In this document: positions 43,672 to 52,785 of the stretch, one piece after another
Layout: every line of letters starts with the position of its first letter
How positions within the stretch are numbered: the stretch's first letter is position 1
DNA from: CAWKOH01 sp963851245
GTDB lineage: Bacteria > Actinomycetota > Acidimicrobiia > Acidimicrobiales > Palsa-688
Length of the DNA stretch: 64,000 nt
Reading direction: 5' to 3'
Assembly (NCBI GenBank): GCA_963851245.1
Contig: CAWKOH010000010.1
Span: 254,404-318,403 of the forward strand
Notes under the pieces: generated by a model
What the model saw: only the letters and a program-made list of their open reading frames with translations
Told to the model about the DNA's origin: nothing
Database searches by the model: none
Program-made: the position numbers and the translations under genes

Positions 43672-44724
43672 GTGGGATCGGCTGATCGGAAGGCTCGGAT
43701 AGCGGCAGTCGGAACCTCGCGATGGCTGGCAGGCCTGACCGCCATGGCCCTGGCCGCCACCCTTCTCACGGCGTGCTCGACGGACGGGGGGGCCAACACC
43801 ATCACCTTGTACAACGGCCAGCACCCCCAGCTCACGCAAGCGTTGGTCAGCGCCTTCGAGAAACAGACGGGCGTACACGTGCGGGTGCGCACCGACGACG
43901 GAATCATCCTCGCCGACGAGATCCTCCAGGAGGGGTCGAGCTCACCGGCCGACGTCTATCTGACGGAAAACTCCCCGGAGCTGATGATGCTGACCGAACG
44001 TCACCTTCTGTCGACGCTCCCGCCTTCCGTCACCGGACAGATTCCCAGCCAAGACGGCTCCCCTACCGGGAACTGGGTTGGGGTTGCTCTGCGCGTCTGC
44101 GCCCTGGTCTACAACCCTTCCCGCATATCGGCTTCGCAGCTGCCCTCGAGTGTCCTTGACCTGGCACAGCCACAGTGGAAGGGAAAGGTGGCGATATCCC
44201 CGACGGACTCGGATTTCCCTCCCCAGGTCGGCGCGGTGATCGCCACCTATGGCCAGCCAGCCGCTCTGAGCTGGTTGAAAGGCCTCAAAGCCAACTCGTC
44301 TCTCTACCAGGACGAGGAATCGACAGTCGCCGCCGTCAACCGAGGCCAGGCGGCGGTAGGGCTCATCAACAACTACTACTGGTACCGCCTTCAACTCGAG
44401 GTCGGCGCCAAGAACATGCATTCCAAGCTGTACTTCTTCCCCAACCGCGACGTCGGGGGTATCGAGAACGTGAGCGGAGCGGCCGTTCTTGCTTCCTCGC
44501 ACAAAAAAGCCCTCGCCGATCAGTTCGTGTCGTTCCTGGTCTCGGTCAAGGGCCAGGAGATTCTCACCTCCGGGGACGACTTCGAATACCCGGCGCGCCC
44601 GGGCACCGCCCCGAACCCGGTCCTCCCCCCGTTGTCACATGTCAACCCGGCAGTCATCAATGTGGTCAGCCTGGGCGACGACCAGCCCGCGGCGAAACTG
44701 ATACAGCAGGCCGGACTCACCTGA
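43672..44724 (+). CDS. Fe3+ ABC transporter substrate-binding lipoprotein
   Basis: A signal peptide with hydrophobic core and lipobox (AMALAATLLTAC) precedes the mature domain, so it is a membrane-anchored lipoprotein. ITLYNGQHPQLTQALVSAFEKQTG is the start of FbpA/FutA-type ferric binding proteins, and the NNYYWYRL segment supplies the adjacent tyrosines that bind Fe3+ in that family. GTG 43672 follows GAGGAG at 9 bases; ATG 43618 is an alternative. It is the only binding protein for the two permease/ATPase pairs beside it. Confidence 0.88.
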   Translation: MGSADRKARIAAVGTSRWLAGLTAMALAATLLTACSTDGGANTITLYNGQHPQLTQALVSAFEKQTGVHVRVRTDDGIILADEILQEGSSSPADVYLTENSPELMMLTERHLLSTLPPSVTGQIPSQDGSPTGNWVGVALRVCALVYNPSRISASQLPSSVLDLAQPQWKGKVAISPTDSDFPPQVGAVIATYGQPAALSWLKGLKANSSLYQDEESTVAAVNRGQAAVGLINNYYWYRLQLEVGAKNMHSKLYFFPNRDVGGIENVSGAAVLASSHKKALADQFVSFLVSVKGQEILTSGDDFEYPARPGTAPNPVLPPLSHVNPAVINVVSLGDDQPAAKLIQQAGLT

Positions 44725-44781
44725 GGTGGCTGTCCCCGACGGTGCCGGCCGCCGCGGAGGCGCCGTAGAAGGAACCTCGGC

Positions 44782-46389
44782 TTGACAGCGGCGGCGCCGC
44801 TCCGGAACCCCTTGGCCCGGCGACGCCGTCGCCGCTTTCCTTGGCTGTTGTCTGCCACCAGCGCCCTGATCGTTGCCGCCCTCCTCTCGCCGTTGGGATT
44901 GATCCTGGCCCAGGCTGCCCAGACCGGATGGAGCCAGGTGTGGTCGCTGATCGATCGGTCCATCGTCGCCACCCTCTTGTGGGACACCATCCGGCTCGCC
45001 GTCGTGGTCACGGTGCTGGCCGCCGTGATCGGCACGGGGGCGGCGTGGATCACCGAGCGGACGGCCCTGCCCGGTCGGCGAGTGTGGACCGTCTTGTTGA
45101 TCCTGCCGATCGTCATACCAGACTTCGTGCTGGCCTGGAGCTGGTCGTCGATTTTCCCGGCCGTGCACGGGTATTCAGGGGCGGTGCTCGTCATGACGTT
45201 GCACCTGTATCCGCTCATCTACCTGCCCATGGCCGCCGCCTTCCGGGTCGCGGATCCCGGTCAGGAGGAGGCCGCCCGCAGCCTCGGGCTATCCAGATGG
45301 GCGGCATGGCTGCGGATAAGCCTGCGCCAATCACGAACGACCCTGCTGGGCGGCTGCCTGCTGGTCTGTTTGAGCCTGCTGGCCTACTACGGTGCCTTTG
45401 AGGACCTCAGGTATCAGACCTTCACGACCGCCATCTTCGGCGAGCTCCAGACCCAGTTCGCCCCGGCCGCGGCGGAATCCCTCTCCCTGGTGTTGGTGGC
45501 CCTGTCCATCCTGGTCCTCGGCGGCGAAGCCTTCTTTCGGGAGCGCGGTCGCCTGCATCGCAGCGGGCCCATGGCCCAGCGGGCCCCCACGCCCTTGCAC
45601 CTCGGTCGAGCCCGCTGGCCGGCCCTGGCAGCAGTTGCCGCCACCGTCGGGCTGGCCCTCGGGTTTCCGGTCGCCATCGTCGCCTACTGGATGGTCGCGG
45701 GCGGGTCGTCCGGCCTCCCTGCCGCGGTCTCGTTGGGAGCCGCGACCGGCTACTCGGCCCTCTACAGCGCAATCGGCGCGCTGATCGCCACCGGTCTGGC
45801 CCTGCCCGTGGCGCTGCTCGCGCACCGCCACCCAAGGCGCTGGTCGGCCGGGCTCGAGCGGTCCACCTTCATCGTCCAGGCCATCCCCGGCTTGGTCATC
45901 GCCCTGGCGCTGGTGTACCTGACCAGCCGCTACATTCACGTTCTCTACCAGACCCCCGAGATGCTCGTGGCGGCCTATGCGCTGATGTTTTTCCCGCTGG
46001 GCCTGGTCGCGGTGTCCTCATCGGTCGCCCGGGCCTCCCCGAGACTCGAGGAAACCGGCCGGTCCCTGGGCCGGGGACCTCTCGTGGTCCGCCTCCGGAT
46101 CACCCTGCCCATCCTGGCACCGGGACTGGCGGCTGCGTTCTGCTTCGTATTCCTGTCCGCCGCCACCGAGTTGACCTCCACCCTGCTGCTCGTCCCGACC
46201 GGCGTGCAGACCTTGGCGACCCAGTTCTGGGCCTACGCTGAACAAGGAGTCTCCTTCGGCGCGGCCGCGCCCTACGCGGCCATGATGATCGCCATGTCTG
46301 TGGTACCCGCCTGGCTGCTGGCCCGCTGGTTCGACCGACGCTTCGTCAGCGAACCGGGCGGACGCTCCATCCTCGAGGCCATCACGTGA
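44782..46389 (+). CDS. Fe3+-type ABC transporter, two-domain permease (second set)
   Basis: A 535-residue membrane protein with about 12 helices, paralogous to the permease at 40.7 kb. EAA loops are EEAARSLGLSRWAAWLRIS and EETGRSLGRGPLVVRLRIT. The shared segment AFEDLRYQTFTTAIFGELQ matches AFVAFKYQTFTLDIYAQYR of the first set. The TTG 44782 start follows AGAAGGA. Its stop overlaps the next ATPase start by 4 bp (GTGA). It lies 57 bp after the binding-protein gene, so that protein is probably cotranscribed with this set. Confidence 0.88.
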   Translation: MTAAAPLRNPLARRRRRRFPWLLSATSALIVAALLSPLGLILAQAAQTGWSQVWSLIDRSIVATLLWDTIRLAVVVTVLAAVIGTGAAWITERTALPGRRVWTVLLILPIVIPDFVLAWSWSSIFPAVHGYSGAVLVMTLHLYPLIYLPMAAAFRVADPGQEEAARSLGLSRWAAWLRISLRQSRTTLLGGCLLVCLSLLAYYGAFEDLRYQTFTTAIFGELQTQFAPAAAESLSLVLVALSILVLGGEAFFRERGRLHRSGPMAQRAPTPLHLGRARWPALAAVAATVGLALGFPVAIVAYWMVAGGSSGLPAAVSLGAATGYSALYSAIGALIATGLALPVALLAHRHPRRWSAGLERSTFIVQAIPGLVIALALVYLTSRYIHVLYQTPEMLVAAYALMFFPLGLVAVSSSVARASPRLEETGRSLGRGPLVVRLRITLPILAPGLAAAFCFVFLSAATELTSTLLLVPTGVQTLATQFWAYAEQGVSFGAAAPYAAMMIAMSVVPAWLLARWFDRRFVSEPGGRSILEAIT

Positions 46390-47459
46390 GCCGGATCGGC
46401 TGCCAGGGGATCTCCAAATCCTTCGGCCCCGCCCGGGTGATCTCCGACCTCGATCTCGAGGTGCCCGACGGCGCCATCGTGGTCATCCTCGGAGAGTCGG
46501 GGAGCGGCAAGACCACCTTGTTGCGCATGATCGCCGGCTTCGAGCGCCCCGACCACGGGACCATATCCATGGATGAGGAAATCGTCGACTCGGCGCGCCA
46601 CTTCGTTCCGCCGGAGAAACGAAGGATCGGTTACGTCGCCCAAGAAGGGAACCTGTTCCCTCATCTCACCGTGGCCAGGAACGTGGCGTTCGGAATGCCC
46701 AGACGGCAGCGCCGCACCGGCCGGGTCGAGGCACTCCTCGAGCTGGTCGGACTGAGCCATCTAGGAGGGCGCTATCCCCACCAGCTCTCTGGTGGCCAAC
46801 AACAGCGGGTCGCCCTGGCCCGAGCGCTCGCCCCCGACCCCAAGGTGGTGCTGCTCGATGAGCCATTCTCTTCGCTTGACGCCGGCCTGCGGGCGTCGTT
46901 GCGCTTCGACGTCACTCGTATTCTCCGGGACCAGTGCGCCACGACCATCCTCGTGACTCACGACCAATCCGAAGCTCTATCCGTGGCCGACTTCGTCGGG
47001 ATCATCGACGGCGGCCGGATCCGCCAGTTCGCCCGTCCCGAGATCCTTTACGAGCGTCCCGTGGACCGCACGGTGGCCCAGTTCCTCGGGGAGGCGAACA
47101 TCGTGGCGGGTGACGCCTCGGGTGGAGGAGTCGATACGCCCCTCGGCCGGCTCGAACTGGCCCAACCCGACCGCGGCCTCCGCGGCGGGTGCCTGGTGCT
47201 CGTGCGCCCGGAACAGGTGAGCCTCCAGCCGTTGGGCGACACGTTGCCGGCGCTGGTGCCGGCTCAGGCAACCGGGCAGGTGGTCCATCGCGAGTACTAC
47301 GGCCACGACTGCGTCGTTCTCGTCGACCTCAACGGCAATGGTCGTCAGATCCGGGTCCGCTGTCCCGGCCGCCCCCCGGTCGAGATCGGCGACCGGGTGA
47401 CCATCCGCGCCCGGGGCGACGTGACGGCGTGGCCGGCGCCGGACGCGGAGCCGACCTGA
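46386..47459 (+). CDS. Fe3+-type ABC transporter ATPase (second set)
   Basis: A 357-residue FbpC-like ATPase. Walker A is GESGSGKTT, the signature LSGGQQQRVALARAL, Walker B VVLLDEPFSSLD and the switch His is in ILVTHDQSEAL; a TOBE-like C-terminus contains LVLVRPEQVSLQ. GTG 46386 overlaps the permease stop by 4 bp. It closes the rightward cluster and is followed by copy B of the palindromic element and the convergent MarR gene. Confidence 0.92.
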   Translation: MSRIGCQGISKSFGPARVISDLDLEVPDGAIVVILGESGSGKTTLLRMIAGFERPDHGTISMDEEIVDSARHFVPPEKRRIGYVAQEGNLFPHLTVARNVAFGMPRRQRRTGRVEALLELVGLSHLGGRYPHQLSGGQQQRVALARALAPDPKVVLLDEPFSSLDAGLRASLRFDVTRILRDQCATTILVTHDQSEALSVADFVGIIDGGRIRQFARPEILYERPVDRTVAQFLGEANIVAGDASGGGVDTPLGRLELAQPDRGLRGGCLVLVRPEQVSLQPLGDTLPALVPAQATGQVVHREYYGHDCVVLVDLNGNGRQIRVRCPGRPPVEIGDRVTIRARGDVTAWPAPDAEPT

Positions 47460-47490
47460 GCCGGCGAGAACCACGCCTTTCCGAATGTTC

Positions 47491-47571
47491 TGGGTCCCGA
47501 AATGCGTTCCGCGACGACTTATACCGCTGACAGCGGAACAACGCGTCCCGAAAATCGATTTTGGGCCCACC
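47491..47571. repeat. Nested palindromic element, copy B (diverged)
   Basis: This 81-bp stretch aligns without gaps to 20791-20871, about 61 identities by my count. Best conserved are TGGGTCCC at the left, CGACGACTT, CAGCGGAACA (AGCGGTACA in copy A), CGTCCC and the right end CCCACC. The palindrome is partly decayed: CGACGACTTATACCGCT pairs imperfectly with AGCGGAACAACGCGTCCC. Like copy A it lies between convergent gene ends, here after the iron-transport ATPase. Confidence 0.7.
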
Positions 47572-47586
47572 AGGGTATCGCCGAGG

Positions 47587-48036
47587 TCAAGAACCTTGGT
47601 TGGCCCGGTGAACCTTAGCCAGGAGGTCGCGGAGCGCGCACTGTTCCGCAACAGTCAGCTCGGCCAGAGAAGCGGGCGGCTCGTACAGGCAGTCGAGGGC
47701 GCGGGCCTTGGCCTTCTCCCCGAGCGGCGTGATGGCGACGACCTTGACCCGCCGGTCGCTGGTGTGCAGCTGCCGTTCGGCGTAGCCCCGGGCTTCCAAG
47801 CCGTCGACTATCCCGGTGACCCAGGATGCGTCACATTTCCAGTCCTGGGCCAGTGCCCTCATCGGCTGGACCCGACCGGGCTCCAGAGAGAGCAGGGCCT
47901 TGAGCTGAGGGGGTGACACGTCAGCGGCCTCGCAGGCGGCGTGAAATTGATCGTGTATGGCATCGCTCAACCACATATCAGCCATAAACCGCCAGGCTTC
48001 CCTTGCCGCCGATCGCGTTCGCCCCGTATTGGCCAC
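47587..48036 (-). CDS. MarR-family transcriptional regulator
   Basis: About 149 residues. The winged helix is SPPQLKALLSLEPG to ALAQDWKCDASWVTGIVDGLEARGYAERQLHTSDRRVKVVAITPLG. GTG 48036 is chosen because a consensus promoter (TTGGCA-N18-TATAAT, complement of 48043-48072) ends 6 bp before it, which puts the transcript start on the GTG itself: a leaderless message. It is divergent from the DrrAB-like exporter 98 bp away, so it probably represses that exporter and itself. Confidence 0.88.
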   Translation of the reverse strand: MANTGRTRSAAREAWRFMADMWLSDAIHDQFHAACEAADVSPPQLKALLSLEPGRVQPMRALAQDWKCDASWVTGIVDGLEARGYAERQLHTSDRRVKVVAITPLGEKAKARALDCLYEPPASLAELTVAEQCALRDLLAKVHRANQGS

Positions 48037-48042
48037 GGGCGC

Positions 48043-48072
48043 ATTATAGCTTCGATGCTTGGGCCCTGCCAA
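48043..48072 (-). promoter_or_regulatory. Consensus promoter for a leaderless MarR transcript
   Basis: On the minus strand TTGGCA (48072-48067) and TATAAT (48048-48043) are 18 bp apart. The TATAAT ends 6 bp before the GTG start of the MarR gene. The adjoining AT-rich TTTA-GT-TAAA (48081-48090) could be part of its own operator. Confidence 0.7.
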
Positions 48073-48133
48073 TTATTCAGTTTAGTTAAAAATACGATTG
48101 ATCTGGCTCAACCACCGTGACAGTATCGGGGCC

Positions 48134-49138
48134 ATGGCAGACAAAGTCATCGCCGTCGAGGGGCTGGTCAAGCGCTTCGGCCGGGTCTTAGCCCTGAACG
48201 GGATCGACTTCGATGTCCCCGCTGCAACGGTGCTCGGGCTGCTGGGTCCCAATGGCGCCGGCAAGACCACCACCGTTCGCATTCTGACCACCATCCTCGA
48301 ACCGGACGAGGGACGGGCATCGGTCCTGGGGTTGGACGTGGTGCGCGACGCCCAAGCGGTTCGCACCAATATCGGTCTGGCCGGGCAGTACGCCGCCGTC
48401 GACGAAAACCTGACCGGGCTCGAGAACCTCCGGCTCATCGGCGAGCTGAGCCACCAGCACAAGAAGGTCGTGGCACAACGGGCCGCTGAGCTGCTCGAAC
48501 GGTTTGCTCTCACTGGCGCCGCCAGCCGGCCGGTACGCACCTACTCCGGTGGCATGCGGCGCCGGCTCGACGTGGCCGCGGCCCTGGTGCATCGGCCTCC
48601 CGTCCTTTTCCTGGACGAGCCGACGACTGGCCTGGACCCCAGTGGCCGCAGCGACCTGTGGGCTCTCACCGAGCAGCTGGTCGCGGACGGCACCACGGTC
48701 CTGCTCACCACCCAGTATCTGGAGGAGGCCGACCGGCTGGCCGACAACATCATCGTCATCGACGACGGCCGGATCATCGCTCACGGGACCCCCGCCGAAC
48801 TCAAGGCGGGGCTCGGGAACACGATCATCGAGGTCCGCCTGCCCGATGCCGTCACGGCGCAGCGAGCCTCGGCCGGGTTCAGAGCCATCGGGCCTTCGGA
48901 AGTCGCCGATGACGGGCGGACTGTCGAAATCCACGTGGCGGAGGGAGGACGGTGCGTCCTCGAGGTAGCGCGGGTGCTGGATGCCAACGGCCTGGTCCCG
49001 GATGCGGTGTCCATCCGCGAGCCCACACTCGATGATGTCTTCCTGCAGTTGACCGGGCACAGGGCCGAGCTTTCCCCGACCGATGCTGAGGTGGGAAGCG
49101 GTGGACGCGACCGCAGCCGCGAGGAAGGGGCAGCCTGA
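48134..49138 (+). CDS. DrrA-like ABC exporter ATPase
   Basis: A 334-residue ATPase of the daunorubicin-resistance type. Walker A is GPNGAGKTT, the signature YSGGMRRRLDVAAAL, Walker B VLFLDEPTTGLD and the switch His is replaced by Gln (LLTTQYLEEA), as is usual in DrrA. The C-terminus carries the CRTSR-like regulatory region (REPTLDDVFLQLTGHRAE). ATG 48134 is preferred over an upstream in-frame start. Its stop overlaps the permease start by one base (TGATG). Probably exports a hydrophobic compound. Confidence 0.92.
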   Translation: MADKVIAVEGLVKRFGRVLALNGIDFDVPAATVLGLLGPNGAGKTTTVRILTTILEPDEGRASVLGLDVVRDAQAVRTNIGLAGQYAAVDENLTGLENLRLIGELSHQHKKVVAQRAAELLERFALTGAASRPVRTYSGGMRRRLDVAAALVHRPPVLFLDEPTTGLDPSGRSDLWALTEQLVADGTTVLLTTQYLEEADRLADNIIVIDDGRIIAHGTPAELKAGLGNTIIEVRLPDAVTAQRASAGFRAIGPSEVADDGRTVEIHVAEGGRCVLEVARVLDANGLVPDAVSIREPTLDDVFLQLTGHRAELSPTDAEVGSGGRDRSREEGAA

Positions 49139-49953
49139 TGAGCCTTGCCTCACCGGCCGCGCCAGTCACCCTGGCGGCCCCGCACCATTCCAAGGCCGGA
49201 TGGGCGGTCCGTGACTCTCTATCGGTAGCCAAGCGCGACCTGATCGCCATGACCCGAGTGCCTCAGGTAGTGGTGTTCTCGACCATTCAGCCGGTGATCT
49301 TCGTGCTGATGTTCCGCTATGTCTTTGGTGGGGCGATCCACGTTCCCGGCGTCAGGTACGTGGATTTTCTCATGGCGGGCATCTTCGTTCAGACCGTGTG
49401 CTTCGGCTCGACCAACACTGGTGTCGGTTTGGCTGAGGACCTGCAGAAGGGGCTCATCGAACGCTTCCGGTCCCTACCCATGGCCCGCTCGGCCGTGTTG
49501 GCCGGTCGGACGATCGCGGACACAGTGCGCAATCTCTTCGTGATCGTGTTGATGGTTGCGGTTGGGTTCATCGTCGGGTTCCACGTGCACACCAACGCCC
49601 TGGCCTTGCTCGCGGCCGTCGCTTTTCTGCTCCTGTTCGGCTTCGCCATGTCGTGGGTGATGGCCACCATTGGTCTGTACACGAAGAACGCCGAAGCAGC
49701 GCAGGCGGCCGCCTTCCCGGTCCTGGCTCTCCTGGTCTTCGCGTCGAACTCCTTTGTGCCGACCAGCACCATGCCCGGCCCGTTGCGGGCCTACGCGAAT
49801 CACCAGCCAGTGTCGGCGACTGTGAACGCGGTCCGATCTCTCGTGCTGGGCGGCCCGACTACCTCCAAGCTCTTGATAGCCACCGCCTGGTGCATCGGCA
49901 TCATTGCCGTCTTCGCCCCGGTGGCGGTAGCCAAGTATCGCCGGACGGCCTAG
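49138..49953 (+). CDS. DrrB-like ABC-2 permease
   Basis: A 271-residue ABC-2 type permease with six predicted helices. Signature regions are RVPQVVVFSTIQPVIFVLMFRYVFGG, LIERFRSLPMARSAVLAGR (coupling helix) and FASNSFVPTSTMPGPLRAYANHQPVS, all typical of DrrB. Translation is coupled to the ATPase by the TGATG overlap. With the divergent MarR regulator it forms a self-contained efflux module. Confidence 0.92.
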   Translation: MSLASPAAPVTLAAPHHSKAGWAVRDSLSVAKRDLIAMTRVPQVVVFSTIQPVIFVLMFRYVFGGAIHVPGVRYVDFLMAGIFVQTVCFGSTNTGVGLAEDLQKGLIERFRSLPMARSAVLAGRTIADTVRNLFVIVLMVAVGFIVGFHVHTNALALLAAVAFLLLFGFAMSWVMATIGLYTKNAEAAQAAAFPVLALLVFASNSFVPTSTMPGPLRAYANHQPVSATVNAVRSLVLGGPTTSKLLIATAWCIGIIAVFAPVAVAKYRRTA

Positions 49954-50037
49954 TCGGGGGTGGCGGAGCCGGGTTTCGCCTGATCCCGCCTCCACGTATG
50001 GGGCCTTGCCGGGCCTCGCCTGGATATCCTTCATGGA

Positions 50038-50913
50038 ATGAGCGACGCCGGGTCTGGACCATTGATGGAGGCGCTCCGGGGACGTCGGGTAATCGTGGTC
50101 GGTGCGTCCTCGGGGATAGGTCGGGCTGCCGCCAGGTGTCTGGGGGAGTGGGGCGCGGTGGTCGTCGCGGTCGGGCGGAGGCGACAACTGCTGGAGGAAC
50201 TGGTTCGGGAGATGGGTAATGGATTCGCCGTGGACGCCGACCTCCGTGACCCTGACCAGTGCCACTCTCTGGTAGAGCGATCGGCTGCCCACGTCGGAGA
50301 AGTGGACGCCCTGGTGTTCGTGGCCAGTGCTTCCACGCTGGCGATGACGGCCGACGCCGGTGCTGACGTTTGGCGGACGGTTTTGGAGACCAACGTCATT
50401 GCGCCGGCGCTGGTGACCCGGAGCCTGCTTCCCCATCTCAGCCCCGGTGCGTTCCTCGGCTATCTGTCCTCCGAGATCGTGGGGCAGCCGTATCACGGGC
50501 TCGCCCACTACGCGGCCAGTAAGGCTGCCCTCGAGGAGCTGGTGCGCGCCCTACGCGTCGAGCACCCCGCCTACCGCTTCTGCTGCATCCGGGTCGGAGC
50601 TACGCCGGACACCGAGTTCGCGCGCGACTTCTCCCCCACACTGGCCGCCGAACTGACCGCGCAATGGATCGCCCGGGCCAAGCTGCCGGCTACCTTCATG
50701 ACCGCGCAGGAGGTAGGCACCGCCATCGCAGGAGCAGTCGGCATCGCCTTCACCTCGCCGGGAGTGGATGTCCAGGACCTCACCCTCAGACCTCCGGGCG
50801 GTCCGATGGTCGGGGACTTCGGGAACGTGGTCGAGATGATCGCCGAGGTAAGCGCCAGTGTGTCCGGCGCGGACCCCGGAGGGCCAGACGGATCCGACTC
50901 CCCTTCGCGTTGA
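50038..50913 (+). CDS. Short-chain dehydrogenase/reductase
   Basis: A 291-residue SDR. The cofactor loop is IVVGASSGIGRAAA and the active site YLSSEIVGQPYHGLAHYAASKAALEEL (Ser, Tyr, Lys). The basic VGRRRQ after beta-2 suggests NADP(H). The C-terminal 35 residues are low-complexity (SGADPGGPDGSDSPSR). ATG 50038 has no clear ribosome site; TATCCT lies 7 bp before it, a possible leaderless arrangement. The amidohydrolase starts 5 bp after its stop. Confidence 0.88.
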   Translation: MSDAGSGPLMEALRGRRVIVVGASSGIGRAAARCLGEWGAVVVAVGRRRQLLEELVREMGNGFAVDADLRDPDQCHSLVERSAAHVGEVDALVFVASASTLAMTADAGADVWRTVLETNVIAPALVTRSLLPHLSPGAFLGYLSSEIVGQPYHGLAHYAASKAALEELVRALRVEHPAYRFCCIRVGATPDTEFARDFSPTLAAELTAQWIARAKLPATFMTAQEVGTAIAGAVGIAFTSPGVDVQDLTLRPPGGPMVGDFGNVVEMIAEVSASVSGADPGGPDGSDSPSR

Positions 50914-50918
50914 GACAG

Positions 50919-52022
50919 ATGGCGAGGTTGGACGGGTTGGCGCTGATATCGGGTGATTCCCATGTGAACGAGCCCCGGCATCTGTGGTTTGAGAATCTGC
51001 CCGGGTCATTGCGGGACCGTGCGCTCCGGGGAATCAAGCCGGGGTCGGACGGCAACTGGGAGCTCGTGCTGGAGGGTCAGCCGCTGGGGACCTCCGCCGA
51101 GTCAGAGCCCGACCGCATGAGGATCGCCGATCCGGAGCACCGCTATCGGGTGATGCGGGATGAAGGGATAGTGGCCGAGTGCATCTACCCTTCGATCGGT
51201 CTTTACGTTTGGCAGCTGCCTGATCCCGTCGTGGGAGGGGCATCCTGCCGGGTCTACAACGAGTGGATCGCCGACGGATTGGCCCGCTCACCCCGCTTCA
51301 AGTGCGCCGGCCTGGTCCCTTGCTGGCGGGTCGATGATGCCCTCGCCGAGGTCGCCTGGATCGCCGATTCGCAGCTGGGGGCCCTGATGCTGCCCGCGGT
51401 GACGTCTCCCGATTGGAACCACCGGCAGTGGGAGCCGCTGTGGTCAGCGGTCGAGGAGACAGGCCTTCCGGTGGTGATGCATCAGGGGACCGGGCACAGC
51501 ATGTACTTCTATCGGGGCCCCGGGGCGGGCGTGTCCAACTTGGTCGCCACCCAGTCGATAGCCCCGCGCACAGCCACGCTGCTCGCCACCTCGGGGGTGC
51601 TGGCCGATCACCCAGGTGTTCACGTTGTGTTCGTTGAGTTCAACTGCGGGTGGCTGGCCTGGGCCATGGACACGGCCGACTTCTATACCAGGTCTTTCGC
51701 CCGCTACGGCTACACAGCCGAGGGCAAGAAATGGATCAACCCCGAGCTGCCGGAGCCACCGGGCTTCTACATGCGCCGCCAGATTCACTCCACCTTTCAG
51801 GACGACCCGGTCGGTATCGACAATATTGCCCGCACGGGCGTAGCCGCTCTCATATGGGGCTCCGATTACCCTCACGAGGAGGGGACCTATCCGCACTCCC
51901 GAGAGACCGTCGCCCGGCTGGCCGCAGCCCTCGACTCCCGTGACTACATCGAGCGAGTCTTTCATACCAACGCCGCCGAGCTCTTCCGCTTCGACGAGGA
52001 GGTTCTCAACCGGCCCGTCTGA
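50919..52022 (+). CDS. Amidohydrolase-2 family protein
   Basis: A 367-residue metal-dependent TIM-barrel enzyme. LISGDSHVNEPRHLW holds the DxH motif, PVVMHQGTGHSMYF the barrel His, VVFVEFNCGWLAW a conserved strand and IWGSDYPHEEGTYPHS the late Asp and His. ATG 50919 comes 5 bp after the SDR stop, so the two are cotranscribed. It is most like actinobacterial amidohydrolases found in steroid, terpene or aromatic catabolic clusters; decarboxylation or hydrolysis of a ring product is the likely role. Confidence 0.88.
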   Translation: MARLDGLALISGDSHVNEPRHLWFENLPGSLRDRALRGIKPGSDGNWELVLEGQPLGTSAESEPDRMRIADPEHRYRVMRDEGIVAECIYPSIGLYVWQLPDPVVGGASCRVYNEWIADGLARSPRFKCAGLVPCWRVDDALAEVAWIADSQLGALMLPAVTSPDWNHRQWEPLWSAVEETGLPVVMHQGTGHSMYFYRGPGAGVSNLVATQSIAPRTATLLATSGVLADHPGVHVVFVEFNCGWLAWAMDTADFYTRSFARYGYTAEGKKWINPELPEPPGFYMRRQIHSTFQDDPVGIDNIARTGVAALIWGSDYPHEEGTYPHSRETVARLAAALDSRDYIERVFHTNAAELFRFDEEVLNRPV

Positions 52023-52088
52023 ACCGGCCGACGTGGTTGTCTGTGCCGCTCGGTCCCCGGAAGCTGAGGGGGTAACGCGGGGCGGCTC

Positions 52089-52118
52089 TTGCCCGGACCG
52101 TCACACTTATGCGATAAA
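52089..52118 (+). promoter_or_regulatory. Possible promoter for the NTF2-like gene
   Basis: TTGCCC (52089-52094) and GATAAA (52113-52118) are 18 bp apart, 48 bp before the ATG of the NTF2-like gene. It is only a moderate match to consensus. Confidence 0.35.
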
Positions 52119-52165
52119 TGGGAGAATCCATGCCCCTGCGGGCGTCGACAGGAGGCAACTCAACT

Positions 52166-52714
52166 ATGGCGATCATCGACCAGAACCGGACGTGGACGAA
52201 AGTCGAGGAGAGGCTCGCGTCGGAGACCAACCCGGTGCTTCGGCGCAACCTCGAGCTTCTTCTGCAACACATGAAGGCGGAGGCGACACTGGACATGGAC
52301 TCGCTGATGGCCACGGTCTCCGAGCAGGCGCGCTACACCACCTTTAGCGACGAGCCTTCGGTCATCGAGGGTAAGGCCGCAGTACGGAAGTTCTACGAGG
52401 ACTTCGCCGCGTCGGGAGCGTACAAGCTCAATCTCGACATCGATCGACTCGTTGTCGACCAGCACTGCATCCTTACCGAGGGCGTCATGCGCATGGCCTA
52501 TCCGGGGCGCACCCTCGAGGCCATGGGCATCGAGGTGGACGACGCCGCCGCCTACTACCTGTACCAGTCCTACATGGCGATCATCTGGCCCCTCGGCGAC
52601 GACGGCCTGTTCATAGGCGAGGATGCGTATACCGGCGGCGACGGTTTCGCCGGTATCGCCGGCCGGAAGCTCGACCAGTCCGACATCGTGATGTACGACC
52701 CGGTAGCCGCTTAG
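52166..52714 (+). CDS. NTF2-like (SnoaL-type) protein
   Basis: A 182-residue cone-shaped alpha+beta barrel protein. LLLQHMKAEATLDMDSLMATVSEQARYTTF and VIEGKAAVRKFYEDFAA are the usual helix and first strand, with a hydrophobic pocket behind. ATG 52166 follows AGGAGG at 10 bases; earlier in-frame ATGs lack a ribosome site. Family members are cyclases, isomerases, dehydratases or binding proteins. It follows the amidohydrolase in the same direction and probably acts on a related small molecule. Confidence 0.82.
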   Translation: MAIIDQNRTWTKVEERLASETNPVLRRNLELLLQHMKAEATLDMDSLMATVSEQARYTTFSDEPSVIEGKAAVRKFYEDFAASGAYKLNLDIDRLVVDQHCILTEGVMRMAYPGRTLEAMGIEVDDAAAYYLYQSYMAIIWPLGDDGLFIGEDAYTGGDGFAGIAGRKLDQSDIVMYDPVAA

Positions 52715-52785
52715 CCCCGGCCGTCCGACTCCGTGACGCGCTGGTTACTCGCGGTTGCGATCACGGCTGGCCCTGCCGCTCTGGG

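Noticed and set aside
48081..48090. TTTAGTTAAA between the MarR gene and exporter as a defined MarR operator
   Set aside because: The inverted repeat is only 4 bp per arm in an AT-rich stretch; it is mentioned but not listed as a separate site.
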